NCBI GenBank assembly: GCA_948099385.1
Contig: CANUEZ040000168.1
Span: 497,501 to 561,500, forward strand
Reading direction: 5' to 3'
DNA length: 64,000 bases
Source of the DNA: Fasciola hepatica
Lineage: Eukaryota > Platyhelminthes > Trematoda > Plagiorchiida > Fasciolidae
Below the pieces are notes generated by a model. It was not told the origin of the DNA and did not search any database. It worked only from the letters and a program-made list of their open reading frames with translations. Each line of letters opens with the position of its first letter. The first letter of the stretch is position 1. Below are positions 40,544 to 52,707 of this stretch, in pieces. The position numbers and the translations under genes are program-made.

Positions 40544-41480
40544 ACCTCTACTGGAGTCCTGCCTTATTGTGAAGTATCCCGGAATGGATATTCCGGCATC
40601 AAGTATGTCAGGGGTTAGCCAGGTTTCTGTGAGAGCTATAATCTGAGACTTCTTATCCACTGAAAGCTGCCGAAGCTCCAGGATCTTATTCAACACACTC
40701 AGGCAATTGCTGTAAAAACACTTGAGCACATGCTCAGGAGTTGTTGCAGAATCGCCAGAGGCAGCTGGTTTTGGGTTTGAGGAGTGGGGTAGAGGGGGAT
40801 TTGGGGATGGAAAGGAGGTCCTGGGAGAGTCGGGGGCTGAAGATATTGGGGGGCTAGAGGGTAAGCAGACTGCTGGGGGGACCGGTAGGTTTTGATGTCT
40901 AGTAACCTGGGGGGAGGGTATCATACCAGGCGGACGGTCTACATACTTCGGTCTCCGAAAAGGGTGGGCTGCTTTTTGTGGTTCGCCCTTCTGCGCACTG
41001 CGTGATGCCCTGTTCTGAGTTTTCCTGTTGATGAGCTCGTTTTTCATGGCAGCACCAGATATATTTTCTAGTGCTTTAACCTCCTCACTGCTTCTTCCAG
41101 TAGAAACAGGTTGCAAGTTCATGCCTGGGCCCAAGGATGAGTGAGTCTCGTCCGCTGAAATAGTCTTATTGGCTATGTTGGGGCCTGGGATACTTTTCGT
41201 AGGCGACAGACGTTTAGTGGCACTAGGCCTACTACTGGGATTACTTTCGGCGACGAGAAGTGGTATCAGTAGGGAAGCGAGGGATGGTGGGCATGCAGCT
41301 CGGTCCTCAGGGCGAGTTACCTGGACAACTGGCAGCACTTTGAGCATATGATCAACTTTTTTTGAATTTCTGGCTTAGTCTTCTCACTGAGGAGCCTCAG
41401 ATGAAGTGGCTTATCAATGGATACGCCCTTGAGCCCTTTAATTTCCTCCCTCCCGAATCTTCCTTCTCAGTCACATAAAG
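40544..41480 (-). mobile_element. CR1-like copy B, 5' part (ORF1-like tail and endonuclease N-terminus)
   Basis: The minus-strand frame reads GLKGVSIDKPLHLRLLSEKT, then after a homopolymer frameshift (seven A at about 41355-41361) a long Pro/Ser-rich linker. The endonuclease start CFYSNCLSVLNKILELRQLS, then QIIALTETWLTPDILDAGIS and YFTIRQDSSR, runs directly into the BEL target site. Removing BEL and one ACCTC rejoins this frame to 33834 and below without a shift. The element 5' end is not located. Confidence 0.8.
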
Positions 41481-42249
41481 CGGCTCATAGTCGGGATAAA
41501 AGTACTTCAAAGTACATCCATTCATCCACACCGGATTCAACCCTTGCACTAGCATAATTTTTGATAGGACACATGGACATATCTTAGAAGTCCTGTAGGA
41601 CATTTGGGTTATCCTCATCAGTCATCCATTGAGGTACGTGACTGGCTTAGCAAAAGTCGACCAGGCTCTTCGATTGGTCGGGAATTCGGCTTAGCTCCGG
41701 TTCCTTCCATCGACTGGTAGTCTGAAGTCTGATTTTTTTGAGTCCGCCTGGTGCCAGCAAAACTCGACAGCATCGCTAACTTATATCACGCGACTCAGGC
41801 GGCAAAGCACGCTCCAGTTCGTCAGCTCTGGCCGTTAGCTCGTTCAGCCTCCCATCTGTCACTTTTAAGGGATAACCAATATATATACTATAACCCATCA
41901 ATTTCTATCGTTCTGCTTTTCGATTCGCTGGACGGGAATCGAGGCCGAAAGTCGTGCGTGCATCCGAACACAGGTTCGAGGCTGGCGCCAAAAAGTTCTA
42001 GGTTCTTGGATTATCTTGTTGTCCGTGATAGTCGTTCCTCTGAAATCAATGGAGCCGGACAAGAAGGGAAAAATACCATGGGCATACGCGACAGGTGGAA
42101 GCAAAGATAGAGGTCTAGAGTGACCAGTAACGCGACAAGGGTAGTGCGCTCAGAAGCAAGCATGAACGAGTACAATAAAAAGCACAACGAAGACGCAGCT
42201 TATACACACCATAGCAGACGGAAATGCAACAGCGGGTTTTCCTTGCTTC
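41481..42249. other. No gene recognised
   Basis: Possibly includes 5' UTR of CR1-like copy B. A plus-strand frame at 41751-42110 (119 codons) has no recognised motif. Confidence 0.4.
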
Positions 42250-43745
42250 GTCATTTATTTATTTATTTATCTTAAATCTCTATTTATACTTACATTTTTC
42301 AGGGGGGGTGCAGAGCGCAGAAACATAGGCCGGCTGTGGGGAACTCGGAGGCAAGCAGACACCGGCTGAAATGTTGAAAAGGTTCAAGGGGGAAAAGTTA
42401 GCCTTAGGAACTTGTCCAACAGCATTTTAAACGTCTCTTTGTTCAGAGCCTCGATGACCTCCTCCCGTAAGTTATTCCAAAGAGGGACTGTTCTGTGAGT
42501 AAAAAGTTCTTACGGAGATTCGTACGAGGACGAAGCCTGAATGCAACTTAACGTGTCGCTAATAGGGCCCAGGCTGGAACGCCTGAAATAGTGATCTGCA
42601 ATCCCTGTACTGGAAAGGTTGAACGTTGGGAACAGATCCCCTCTAACACTGCGAGTTTCTAAAGGGCACAATTTTAGGTCGGTTAGCCTGTGAGCATAAC
42701 AGGTGAGCGGAAACCCGCTAACTAGTTTCGGGGTTTTCCTCTGTACACGTTCTAAGGGGTAACGGTCCTTGGCCGGGCCAGAGTGTACAATCTGACCGCC
42801 GTATTCTTGAAGAGGTCAGATGTATGTCCCATAAATGATTCGAAAGCTTCTTCCATAATCGAAGGAACGTTTTGCCTTACCATCTTGAGAACGCGAAAGG
42901 CAGACCTGTTGGCTAGTTGATGGTGGTAGCAGAGAGGAAGTGACCTGTTTAGCCAGAAGCCCGAGTTTTTATCCTGTTCCACGTCCCGAATTAATGTGGC
43001 ATTATTCATCCAGAAAAGTTGAGCCAGGGAATGTTCACACATTTGTCGTCATAAATTGGTAGGCTCCCGTCAGTAGACTGTTGCTTGGCGCGGTCCATTC
43101 CCCACTGCAATTCGGTGGAGTTGTTGCCCAGATCGGAACATCGTCAGCGTAATTTGTAATGCCCGCTGCAATGTTGTTTGGGAGGTCATTTATATGAATG
43201 AGAAACAATAAGTGACCTAGCACTGATCCTTGAGGGACTTCAGAATGTTATGTGGATGGTTCCGAGGAGGAAGGATCTGTCCTTGTCCTGAATGAGCGAT
43301 TAATGAGAAAGCTACGAAGAAGGGAGGGAATGTTGCCAGAGATTCCTTAAGGTTCTAGTCTGTGCATAAGAAGAATATGCGGTACTCTGCCAAAAGCTTT
43401 TGCGAAGTCGATAAAGATTGAGTGCGGAATTGCGCCTTCGTTGTAGGCCCGATTAGGATTATCCACGATGGAGAGCTTATTGATAAAGCATGACCTTCCC
43501 GAAAGAAAGCCATGTTGTGCAGGGGAGGTCAAGCCATTCTAACGCAGGTGTGTCAGCATGACACGCTCTAGCAAGCGCTCGAAGATATTGCTGGAAATGC
43601 CTGTTGGGCTAATAGGTCTGTAGCTCCCTGGTTGGCGGCGATCGCCCTTTTTGAAGATAGGGCTGATTGTCGCTCAAATCCGAGAGGTTGAGAACATACC
43701 GGGGTCTAAGCTTCGCTGGAAGAGCTCCGCGTAGATCTCTGACAC
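42250..43745 (-). mobile_element. CR1-like copy D, 5'-truncated and decayed
   Basis: Minus strand, right to left: FQRSLDPGMF, IFKKGDRRQPGSYRPISPTG, PAQHGFLSGRSCFINKLSIV and SIFIDFAKAFGRVPHILLMH. Next comes LGHLLFLIHINDLPNNIAAG followed by ITNYADDVPIWA (catalytic YADD region), then the C-terminal GFWLNRSLPLCYHHQLANRS. It is clearly the family of copies A and B but much older. A probable 3' end lies near 42250 next to a tttatttatttattta run. Many stops and frameshifts. Confidence 0.7.
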
Positions 43746-44312
43746 TATAACGGACGTTAATAATATAATGATAATAATGGTTTATTTCGGAGACGCCCGA
43801 AGCATGCCATGTGCGTGTTCTTGTTGATACAGGTGATGGGATGGACGGATATAATTCATGAAAATGTGGAAACTCTCATGAAAATATAGAACAAAAAAGC
43901 TCAGAAGGGGGATTAAAGTGGTATGACAATAGGATAAATGTATGCGTACCATAGACATTGTGTGGGGTTTAAATGAACTCAGGGGCGGATTTGAATGGAC
44001 GCCTGGTGAGTTTGAAAGTCTAGGTGAGATGGGGAGTATGACTGGTCCGGGTCAACACATCTGAAGGTCGACCGATAAACACGAGAAAGGCTAGAAATCG
44101 GTGTAAGGAACTGCAGTAGCGAGGGACGACGGAGAAAAAAGTGAGGTGCACTGCAGTGGTTTAGATACCAATGAAGCGTTGGTACTCTGCAGTGGATTGT
44201 CGGCAGACAGGGCACAAAACCCGTCGTAAAACAGGCAGCGAGCGACACAAGACTTAGAGGGTTGATCAGATGAAAAAAAGATTTAGAAGGGTTGGATACG
44301 GTAGGTGTGAGG
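43746..44312. repeat. Tandem-repeat array, partial unit left of the solo LTR
   Basis: 44066-44312 aligns with 45310-45560: 'gctagaaatcggtgtaagga' against 'gctagaaattgatatggaaa', and 'gtcggcagacagggcacaaa' against 'gtcagcggacagggcataaa'. It is therefore one unit upstream of the unit at 44689. The first part (43746-44065) is unassigned. Confidence 0.55.
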
Positions 44313-44688
44313 TGTAACGATCGGTCGTGAAAAATCCCCATTAAACCTTTGCGGTTCAGTGTTTTCTTAACATCACTCACTTGCTTACACTATTACCGTG
44401 TCTTTACGAACTGTTTGTTTTTATGGACCAATTGTTGCTTGTTCGCGCCCAGAGCGCTATTTTTTCATATCCTTGTTCTGGACCTGCTTGACGCACGTGC
44501 TCCTCGCTCGCACGCTGCAATTTGGTTTTCGTTTGTTGAGTCCTTGTGATCCCATAATTGAGGTTTGTATTTGTTTTGTTGTCATTGTTCACCTGATAAT
44601 CTAGTATCGTAGAATATCACGGATAATCGCCTTTTGATTTCGGGATCCGTTGCGAATTTGGCTACGCATTGCTCGAAAGTGTTTAACA
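44313..44688 (+). repeat. Solo LTR of BEL-2 type (376 bases)
   Basis: TGTAAC...TTAACA, nearly identical to the BEL-2 LTR at 52152-52527 and clearly related to the BEL-1 LTR. No BEL interior follows on either side. The flanking pentamers tgagg (left) and agagg (right) agree at four of five bases, compatible with a target duplication. A solo LTR arises by recombination between the two LTRs of one insertion. Confidence 0.8.
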
Positions 44689-45835
44689 AGAGGAGCGGAT
44701 GTAGAATTGATGGATGCATATGATGACGGTCCGTGGGATGATGGCAAGAGAAATGGCCGGTGAGGAACTGCAAGATGCTGAACGTGTGCACAAATACTTA
44801 TATGCCCAGGTTTATATATATAATATATATATATATATATGTGTATAGATATAAGAGAAGCAGGAGCAATAACAATGGGGTCCTAGGAAGAAATTATCAG
44901 TCACTGGGAGGAGTAGATAAGGTTAGATCAAATGGTTGTTGAATTAACTTCGGAATTTAGTGGTGGAATATTTTCACGACAGGTGCACATGGCAGCCCAA
45001 CGGAGATAAAAATAGAATGCGGAAGAGCAGAAGTGATAAAGACTGTGAGGAGCAGTTCATGGAAGAGTGAATATGAAAGATAGGATCGAGAAGATCAGGT
45101 AAGAACGGGTCTGATTATTTGATCAATGCAGGTGCGACATGTGGTGGTGGACCAGAGGAATCGGGCAGTGACAGCTCAAACGGTTTGGAACTGTAAAAGA
45201 ACATCATGACGTAGCGTTGTCATTACAATCAGTGGGACATGGAGAAGCCGACCAAACTAAAAGGCACATAAATGCCTGTGGCCCAATTGGGGATATCTGA
45301 AAACCGTCAAGCACGCCTAGAGGGAGCTAGAAATTGATATGGAAAAGGGTGGTAGCGAGAGACGGTGTACAGAAAAGGGGGATCCATTGCTAGGGATTAT
45401 ATAGTAATAAGCTTTGTGCTACACTACAGCAGATGGTCAGCGGACAGGGCATAAAACTCATCGTGGAACAAGTAGCGGACATTGGAATGAGTAAAGGGTG
45501 GTGCGGATGGCAAGAATGATCTGTAGGGATTTGATATGGTAAATATGAGGTGCAAATGTAAAAAGAGTGGAAGCATATCATGAGGGTCAGCGGGATGGTA
45601 GCATGAGAAGTAGCTGGCAAAAAGTGCAGGATACAGTATTGATATATATATATATGTATATATATATATGTATAAGTACATAAATAGGTATGCGAGGAGC
45701 AGGAGCAAAGAGCAATGGAGTACTGGGAGAAAAAAGTATCAGTGCTTGGAAGATGGAGATAGGGTTGGATCAAAGTGTGCAGGATTGACTTGGGAGAATT
45801 CAGACGAAGTTTTTCATGACGGTATAACATAGTGG
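44689..45835. repeat. Tandem repeat (about 0.86 kb per unit), copy beside solo LTR
   Basis: Two diverged units are visible. The run 'gatgcatatgatgacggtcc ... tatatata ... ataagagaagcaggagcaat ... agtgataaagactgtgagga' is followed from about 45310 by a second one ('catatcatgagggtcagcgg ... tatatata ... gcgaggagcaggagcaaaga'). The whole block 44313-45835 recurs at 52152-53698. Minus-strand frames through it (45390-45842) are Tyr- and Pro-rich products of the TA repeat and are not called genes. Confidence 0.65.
44812..44840. repeat. (TA)n microsatellite
   Basis: The tandem unit contains this TA run. The duplicate at 52651-52703 is about 24 bases longer, the main length difference between the two blocks. 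Confidence 0.9.
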
Positions 45836-46400
45836 GATGCATACACCGTTACCAAACTAGTGTACGCAACTTCGTTAGCCTGCAGCAGTATAGCACAAAT
45901 CCACTGCGAGCCTATTTTACTTAGAATGTGGAGTAGGTGCCACTGACTGCTCAAATGAAACTTCATCCATGCTTCACTCACACAGACCTAACCAGTCCAT
46001 TATTTGTTGGCTTCACATATCATCATAACCCACAGCTGGAACCACGTCCAGACTGCAATCCCCCTTTATTTCAGGTCTGTTGTCTCCCACTATCGCAGCC
46101 GCCAAACCGGATAACCAAGGTTGCCACTTTGACTCGTACGGACAGAGACTCAAGTATAACCTACCATAACAACTGGGACCGAAATCAAGCCACCCAACAG
46201 GAAATACTCCCAATTGCTTATCAGATCATTCAGCTTTCTCTAAAGCAACCAACACACATTCCAGTTCATGCGCATCTTGCTAATATACCACCACACTCAG
46301 CTGATTGACCGACACATACTTGGCCTGCTAGACGAAACATACCCATATGATGTCGTACGTTACCAGAAACGACGCTGAATATCACTGAAGGCAAATGCGT

Positions 46401-46449
<49 letters not shown>

Positions 46450-47193
46450 CCAGTGAAACATCATATTAACGCTCAAGTCCATGCGGAGATTTCCCACTTT
46501 ATTATCCGCTACCACAGTCCACCTTTCCTCCGAACCGTAGCCGGTTAGAAATTGACTCTCCACTTCTCCAGGACCCTCCAGTTGCGCTTTCTCATTTCTG
46601 AATGGTACATGTTACTGATCCTGGATCTAAACTCACCATTTTGTGGACTGCTGTTTCTCCCACATCCACCAGTGTTCACTTTCACGAAATTGGTCTCATG
46701 TCCCCTGCTTCAAAACTCATTCCGTTTATTGAACTCCGGTAAATCCGTCATTCAGGGTCTGCATTGCCTTCATGGATAGCTATCTTCTTCGCATGCGTCG
46801 ATTTTCCCGAATACACTTCTTAACAATTTTTTTTTCTTCCTTTTCTTCTTGCTCAAAATTTACTCCACCTGCAGAACCTTAGTAGGCCTCCGTTTCCACA
46901 GCTTTCATCATTCCCTTTCATAATGCCTCCTTGACACTGCGCTAACGGCTTTTTGACATCTCCACCGCCCAGCCTGGATTCGAAACTGGTTTGAAACTGC
47001 CGCGCAAACCATTATTAAAATGATCCATTCAAAATGCTCCTGGCTATGTCTATCTATCGCCGATACTCTCGACTTTCATATTTTGAATTTGTGAATATTC
47101 CACCTTATTGAGTAACGTGTCACACCATGATCATGCGCTAGCGCGTGCGTCTCGACCATGGCCGAGAAATATACCATTATCATCATTATCATC
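45836..47193. other. Unassigned segment with (AT)n run
   Basis: Contains an (AT)n run at 46405-46446. 46970-47140 resembles 62510-62690 in ordered patches ('cgcgcaaaccattatta' against 'cgcgtaaaccgttgtta', 'ttttgaatttgtgaatatt' against 'ttttgaaattcgtggatat'), so part is an old dispersed repeat. No coding motif seen. Confidence 0.4.
46405..46446. repeat. (AT)n microsatellite
   Basis: 42 bases of perfect at repeat. Confidence 0.95.
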
Positions 47194-47220
47194 AATTTGG
47201 AACGAGGAAAAACACGCAAA

Positions 47221-48338
47221 ATGCCAAGAAAAGGATCGAAAACATTGGAATCTGGACAGGAAGTGATACGGCAAGTCATCGGGGAGGTTTTGGGTACCTT
47301 TGGTACTTTAGGTAATGTTAGATCGCCTAGTTCTGTCAGTGCTAGTTCAAGTTTTACTGAGGGCAATAAGGATTGTTAGGATATTGATCTTTATAGGCTG
47401 AGAACACTAGACCCAGAACAAAAACTGTTATCGGCTAGGCAACAGGCCCAGGAAGCAGAACAGAAATGTAGACAGAAAGAGCGTGAACAGAAGATCAACG
47501 ACTACGACACTTCCGATAGATCAGGGCACAATGAAATAGGAAACTCCACCCCGGTAGCCGACTATAACAAGACATCGCCACCAACGATCGATCTGCCAAG
47601 AGTGGAACTGACGGTTTTCGACGGGCGATCTGAACACTACTGCAAGTTCTTCAAGCAGTTCGAAACGTTCGTCGAAAATAAGATAACCGACCCCGGGCAA
47701 AGGCTCCTCCGACCTAGATGCCATGCACACTTTGGAAACATGATCCGTCACCTCTCTCTCGAACTACAGGGTCGGTGGGCGGAAGAAGCGGAACGGATAA
47801 GCCGAAGCGACAAGGAGGCTAACTTCGAAGACCTGACCGAATACTTGGACAGGCAAGCCAATATAGCCGACAGCAGATTTGGCCGACTCATCCGGGGTAG
47901 CAACCGGGCAAACAAGCCCAGTACTAGCCAGGCTCAAACCCCTGCACGGGAACATCCAAAATACCAACCTTGGACCAATGCGCACGCCATTCCACGCGAT
48001 GCCACGGCGCAACCAAATTGTAGATCCTGTGGCGCTAGCCATGGACTACCAGAATACCCCAAGTTCGGCGAAGCCGCAATAGACGAACGGTGGGGAATGG
48101 CGAGGATGGCAGGAGCGTGATTTATTTATCTCAACATCACGCACCGAGCGACAGCTTGTAGGACAGGGAAACGATATGGTTGCGATGGCTGTACGGGCAG
48201 ACACCATCGATTGCTGCTCCAGGCGAGAGCAACCTTACCCGATGCGGGTACCAAGCCCGGCTTTATTTGTTCAACGTCGTGGTTTGCCAGTAAACCGGTA
48301 AGTTTAGGCGTAGTTGCCGTGGGAGTAGTGGCCCCAGC
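47221..48338 (+). pseudogene. BEL-2 Gag remnant
   Basis: Starts at the ATG equivalent to BEL-1 Gag. A TAG falls at 47377-47379. The capsid-like region is deleted between RLLRPRCH and FGNMIRHLSLELQ, about 0.27 kb relative to BEL-1. It then reads through HPKYQPW, where BEL-1 has its TAG, into the zinc-knuckle region CRSCGASHGLPEY (last Cys lost), and stops at 48118 in place of the Cys of the second knuckle. A later segment reads KPVSLGVVAVG where BEL-1 has its TAA. Confidence 0.8.
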
Positions 48339-51300
48339 TGGGTGGTCAAAGCGTTGGCCTTCATAGATAGTGGCTCGGATACCACGCCAGTAAGGAAGGA
48401 GTTCGCAGAGAGACATGGGATCAGAAGGAATCAATCCCAATTAGCAGTGAGCACAATGAGTGGCACCGAAATCATCCAGTCGACCAAACTGCACCTTCAA
48501 CTCGTTTCCTTGGTCAGCAACCATAGAGCAGAAACCCTAGAAGCATTCGCCAAAAAGGATCTGCCGATGAGAGCACCTCAGTCAGTGCAGTCGATTCTGA
48601 CTCAGTGGCCGCATTTCGACGTGGAGTGGCAGAATAACGAAATTGACTTGCTGATCGGTTATGATGTACCGGAAGCGCATTGGGTCCTGGATCAAAGAAT
48701 AAGAAGCCGCAAAGCACCCTATGCAGTACGCGCTATATTCGGCTGGACTTTACATGGAAGTACAGATGGAGGATGCGGCAAACAAATCCTAATCAGCTGC
48801 ACTTCGGTGGAAACGGCGAACGTTGAACAGGCATTCCAACAGCTGTATAACGCCGAATTTGACGACCTGGACAATGATAGAGATGCCCCATCACGAGAAG
48901 ATAGGTTGGCTTTGGAAATGGTAGCCGAGAACATCGAGTGTGTAACAGATCGTTTCGAGGTTCCTGTCCCGTGTAGACCCAACATGAAACCTGTGCCAAA
49001 CAGCTAAGAAGTGGCTCTGAAAAGATTATGCCTCCTTAAAACCAGGCTAACTCGAGAATTACAATTAAGGATAGAATACGCGCGAGCCATGCAACATAAC
49101 ATCGACTTGGGTTATGTGGAAAGAGTGGATACAGCGGTTACTAGCGCAAGTTTGAGGTGGTACCTACTCCATCATCCGGTCGTGAACCCAAAGAAACTGG
49201 GGAAGGTCAGAGTGGTTTTCGACTGTGCCACTCAATGTCAGGGTGTGTCACTCAACGACCATATACTACAGGGCCCAGACTGGACAACACCACTAGTCGA
49301 GGTTTTATGTCGTTTCCGGCTGGGAAAATTAGCCGTCTCTGCGGACATACTGAAATGTTCCTACGAGTAAAGATGCCCGTTAAAGATATGGACGCCTTTC
49401 GTCTTCACTGGTGGTCTGAAAACGATGCAAGTCGCACAGCTGACGAGTACAGGCTGACCGTTCACCCCTTTGGAACGGTGTCATCTCCCTTTTATGCTAA
49501 TTTTGCCATGCGAGAAACCCTCATACGTATTAGATGCACCAGCAATTTGTTAGGAAGAGCAATGGACCACTTCTAAGTGGACGATTTTCTGTGCTCCTTC
49601 GACGACCCAAATACCGCTATTCCTTATATGACCAAACTGATTGCCACTCTAATTGCCGGAGGATTCAACCTCACTAAATGGACTTCAAACAGCCAGGAGG
49701 TGCTCAATGTTATCTCGAAGTCTGAGAAAACGGAGTGTGTGAGATAGCTTTTGATATCCTCTTCACAAACGGAGCGAACGCTTGGTCTTCAATGGAAACC
49801 CAGAGGTGACTAATTTATTTTCACTCTGGACTTACCCAAATGACCAGTCACACGGAGATGAATCCTATCATCAGTCTCATCCCTCTATGACCCCCTAGGT
49901 TTCGTTTCGCCATGGTTGTTACCGGGAAAGTGCTTGCTGCAATCGCTGTGCCACAGAGGGACGGGTTGGGACGAACCTCTCCAGGATGACGACGATAAGC
50001 GATGGCGCGACTGGCTGCACAGCCTTGAGCAACTTGGTGAGATCAAAATACAAAGAGGCTTAACAAGAATCAAGTGCACAAACGATGCCCAACTCCACTT
50101 ATTTTCTGATGCATCAGAAATAGGCTACGGAATAGTTGCTCACGGCTGCTGGGTGGACGCAAATGGTGGGTGGCACAGCCAGATACTATTCGCAAAGGCG
50201 AGAGTGGCTCCACTGAAAAAGGCGTCCATTCCAAGGCTGGAACTGACGGCAGCAGTACTGGCCGTGAAAGCAGCGACGCTTGTTAAGAGATGCTTCGACC
50301 GGATAAACTGGGAAACAAACTTTTGAACGGACTCAGCCACGGTACTTCATTACATAAGCCACACCACCATTCGTTTTAACACCTTCGTGGCCAACAGACT
50401 CACCATAATCCACGAGTCGACCAAAACCGATCAATGGCACTATGTACAATCCGCCAGTAGCCCGGCCGACTTCTGCTGAAGGGGCCTGAAAACACTAGAG
50501 AGGTTGCGGATGTGGACAATGGGACCACACTTCCTAGCTGCAGCTAAAGAGATTTGGCCAACGCTAATAATACCTAAGACTGATGATGGCGATATCGAGA
50601 CTAAAAGACTGATACAGTCTACAAACTTCACGGGAAGCGTAAGCCTAACAGAAAAACGGTGCCAATTCCCCAACTGGACAAAAATGTTAAGAGCCGTGGT
50701 CTAGTGGACACGATACAAAGTACTCTTATTGATTATGAAAGGCGCAAGACCACAAAACACATTGAATATGGGGGCGATACTACCCGGCGAGCTGAATCAA
50801 GCCGAACTTGACGTTCTACACCTACTGCAACTAGACGCTTTCCCGTTCGAGGCCCGCGAGCTAGCCCGGATAGATGATAACACCAAAGGAAGCAGGCTGT
50901 TGCACAGCATTATCCGAAGACCAAACCCCATGCGATCCAACGGACTACTGAGAATTGGAGGGCGGCTTATAAATTCAAATCTAGAGTACGAAACAAAACA
51001 CCCCATAATAATCCCTGGTAACCACCACATAACGAGATGTCTGATAGACCATGTACATCGGGAAGAGGGTTATGCAGGCCTGAATCACTTATTGAACAAT
51101 ATACGCCGACGATTTTGGGTGACAAAGGGACCAGCGACGGCCAAGCGAGTCATAGGCCACTGCATCACTTGTCGTCGCCGGAGAGCAGTAGCAGGCCAAC
51201 AAATGATGGCCCCCCTTCCAGCCGTTGGGGTTCAACCGGGATGGTGCCCGTTCGTGGAAATTGGCGTCGACTGCTTTGGCCCGTTGCTTGTACTAACAAA

Positions 51301-51478
51301 GGAGACGTATTGCGAGATATCCGTAATATATGTCTGCTTGAAGGTGACAGTGACGTGGGCGAGGTCGACGCTACTGACCAAGCTTTATCCATGCCAGTTG
51401 ATACTAGATGAAGCCGAATTCATTTATCTATTCCTCATGCATTCTCCCGTAGGACTCAACACTCAACGCCGAGTTTGA
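48339..51478 (+). pseudogene. BEL-2 Pol remnant
   Basis: In order: protease (FIDSGSDTTPVRKEFAERHG), RT motifs (HHPVVNPKKLGKVRVVFDCA, AVSADILKCSYE with a frame change), a DDFLCSF-like segment at about 49580, the RNase H patch HLFSDASEIGYGIVAHG, TDSATVLHY after a TGA, an integrase zinc site (HVHREEGYAGLNHL ... CITCRRRRAV), and VGVDCFGPL with the first catalytic Asp. After 51415 the integrase core is missing. Many stops, so non-functional. Confidence 0.8.
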
Positions 51479-52151
51479 AGTATATTTGTGTTTAATTTCA
51501 TACGGTGTTCACGATTTTCTATGGAGTTAGTTGTGCAAATCTTAGGTTATCACACGACACGACATTGTATGTAGAAGTAGCGGAGCTTAGGTCACATACA
51601 CATGCCTACATTTTACTAGTTCATGTCACGCAGTCCCCGTCAAACAAGTTACAGTGCTCACAGTCTTTCGTTGACGTTGCTGAAAGTCCTCCTCTGATGT
51701 GTGGTGATACTTGTGATTCCATTTTACATCCAGACACATACGCACATACCCCATGCACGCTATGTCCCGCAACGTCTTTCAAACATGTGACGGTGTTCGC
51801 AATTTGCTTTTGTTCACGTTGCTGAAATGTATTTTGCATATGTGGGGGTAGCGGCGATTACATCATACACACACACTCATGCAAACAAACACGGCCAGGG
51901 CAGGATGGCCTTTCCAAGGACAGCATCTATATGCCCCCTTCGCGCCCGCCATCGGTCAGTTGTCCTCGTGGAAAATGTAGAATGGCCTCGCGTTTACGTA
52001 GCCAACGGATTAGGTGCAACCACGAGTAGAACGTTGACGACAAGCATTAGGCAAGCGCGCTGACAGCAGGGCCCAGGCAAGTAGGGAGAATCCGTACCTT
52101 TATACCAAACCCTTGACTCTGCTAAGGATTCAGGAGTATTTTGGTGGGCGG
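51479..52151 (+). other. BEL-2 3' UTR and polypurine tract
   Basis: Matches the BEL-1 3' UTR in ordered patches and ends in 'ttttggtgggcgg' just before the LTR. Non-coding. Confidence 0.6.
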
Positions 52152-52527
52152 TGTAATGACCGGTCGTGGAAAATCCCCATTAAACCTTTGCGGTTCAGTG
52201 TTTTCTTAACATCACTCACTTGCTTACACTATTACCGTGTCTTTACGAACTGTTTGCTTTTATGGACCAATTGTTGCTTGTTCGCGCCCAAAGCGCTATT
52301 TTTTCATATCCTTGTTCTGGACCTGCTTGACGCACGTGCTCCTCGCTCGCACGCTGCAATTTGGTTTTCGTTTGTTGAGTCCTTGTGATCCCATAATTGA
52401 GGTTTGTATTTGTTTTGTTGTCATTGTTCACCTGATAATCTAGTATCGTAGAATATCACGGATAATCGCCTTTTGATTTCGGGATCCGTTGCGAATTTGG
52501 CTACGCATTGCTCGAAAGTGTTTAACA
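52152..52527 (+). repeat. BEL-2 3' LTR (376 bases)
   Basis: Nearly identical to the solo LTR 44313-44688; the differences noticed are mostly in the first 20 bases (TGTAATGACC against TGTAACGATC). It is followed by agagg and the same tandem repeat that follows the solo LTR. Confidence 0.88.
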
Positions 52528-52651
52528 AGAGGAGCGGATGTAGAATTGATGGATGCATATGATGACGGTCCGTGGGATGATGGCAAGAGAAATGGCCGGT
52601 GAGGAACTGCAAGATGCTGAACGTGTGCACAAATACTTATATGCCCAGGTT

Positions 52652-52707
<56 letters not shown>

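Larger units (their letters stand above)
47194..52527 (+). mobile_element. BEL-2, related BEL/Pao copy lacking its 5' LTR
   Basis: Homology to BEL-1 starts at the primer-binding-site region (tttggaacgagg) with no LTR before it. The interior is Gag with an internal deletion, a broken Pol, a 3' UTR and a 3' LTR at 52152-52527. The integrase lacks everything after about the first catalytic Asp. It is valuable as a reference because it preserves sense codons where BEL-1 has its two stops. Confidence 0.88.

Noticed and set aside
45390..45842. Minus-strand Tyr/Pro-rich frame (and duplicate at 53253-53693) as a gene
   Set aside because: Much of it is translated (TA)n and surrounding tandem repeat. 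It has no domain, and similar low-complexity frames arise from the other units of the same repeat.
44313..52527. Treating 44313-52527 as a single LTR element with the two 376-base LTRs as its ends
   Set aside because: The sequence after the first LTR is tandem repeat, not a BEL 5' end. The BEL-2 interior begins only at 47194, and the flank after both LTRs is the same, which fits a solo LTR plus a duplicated locus better.
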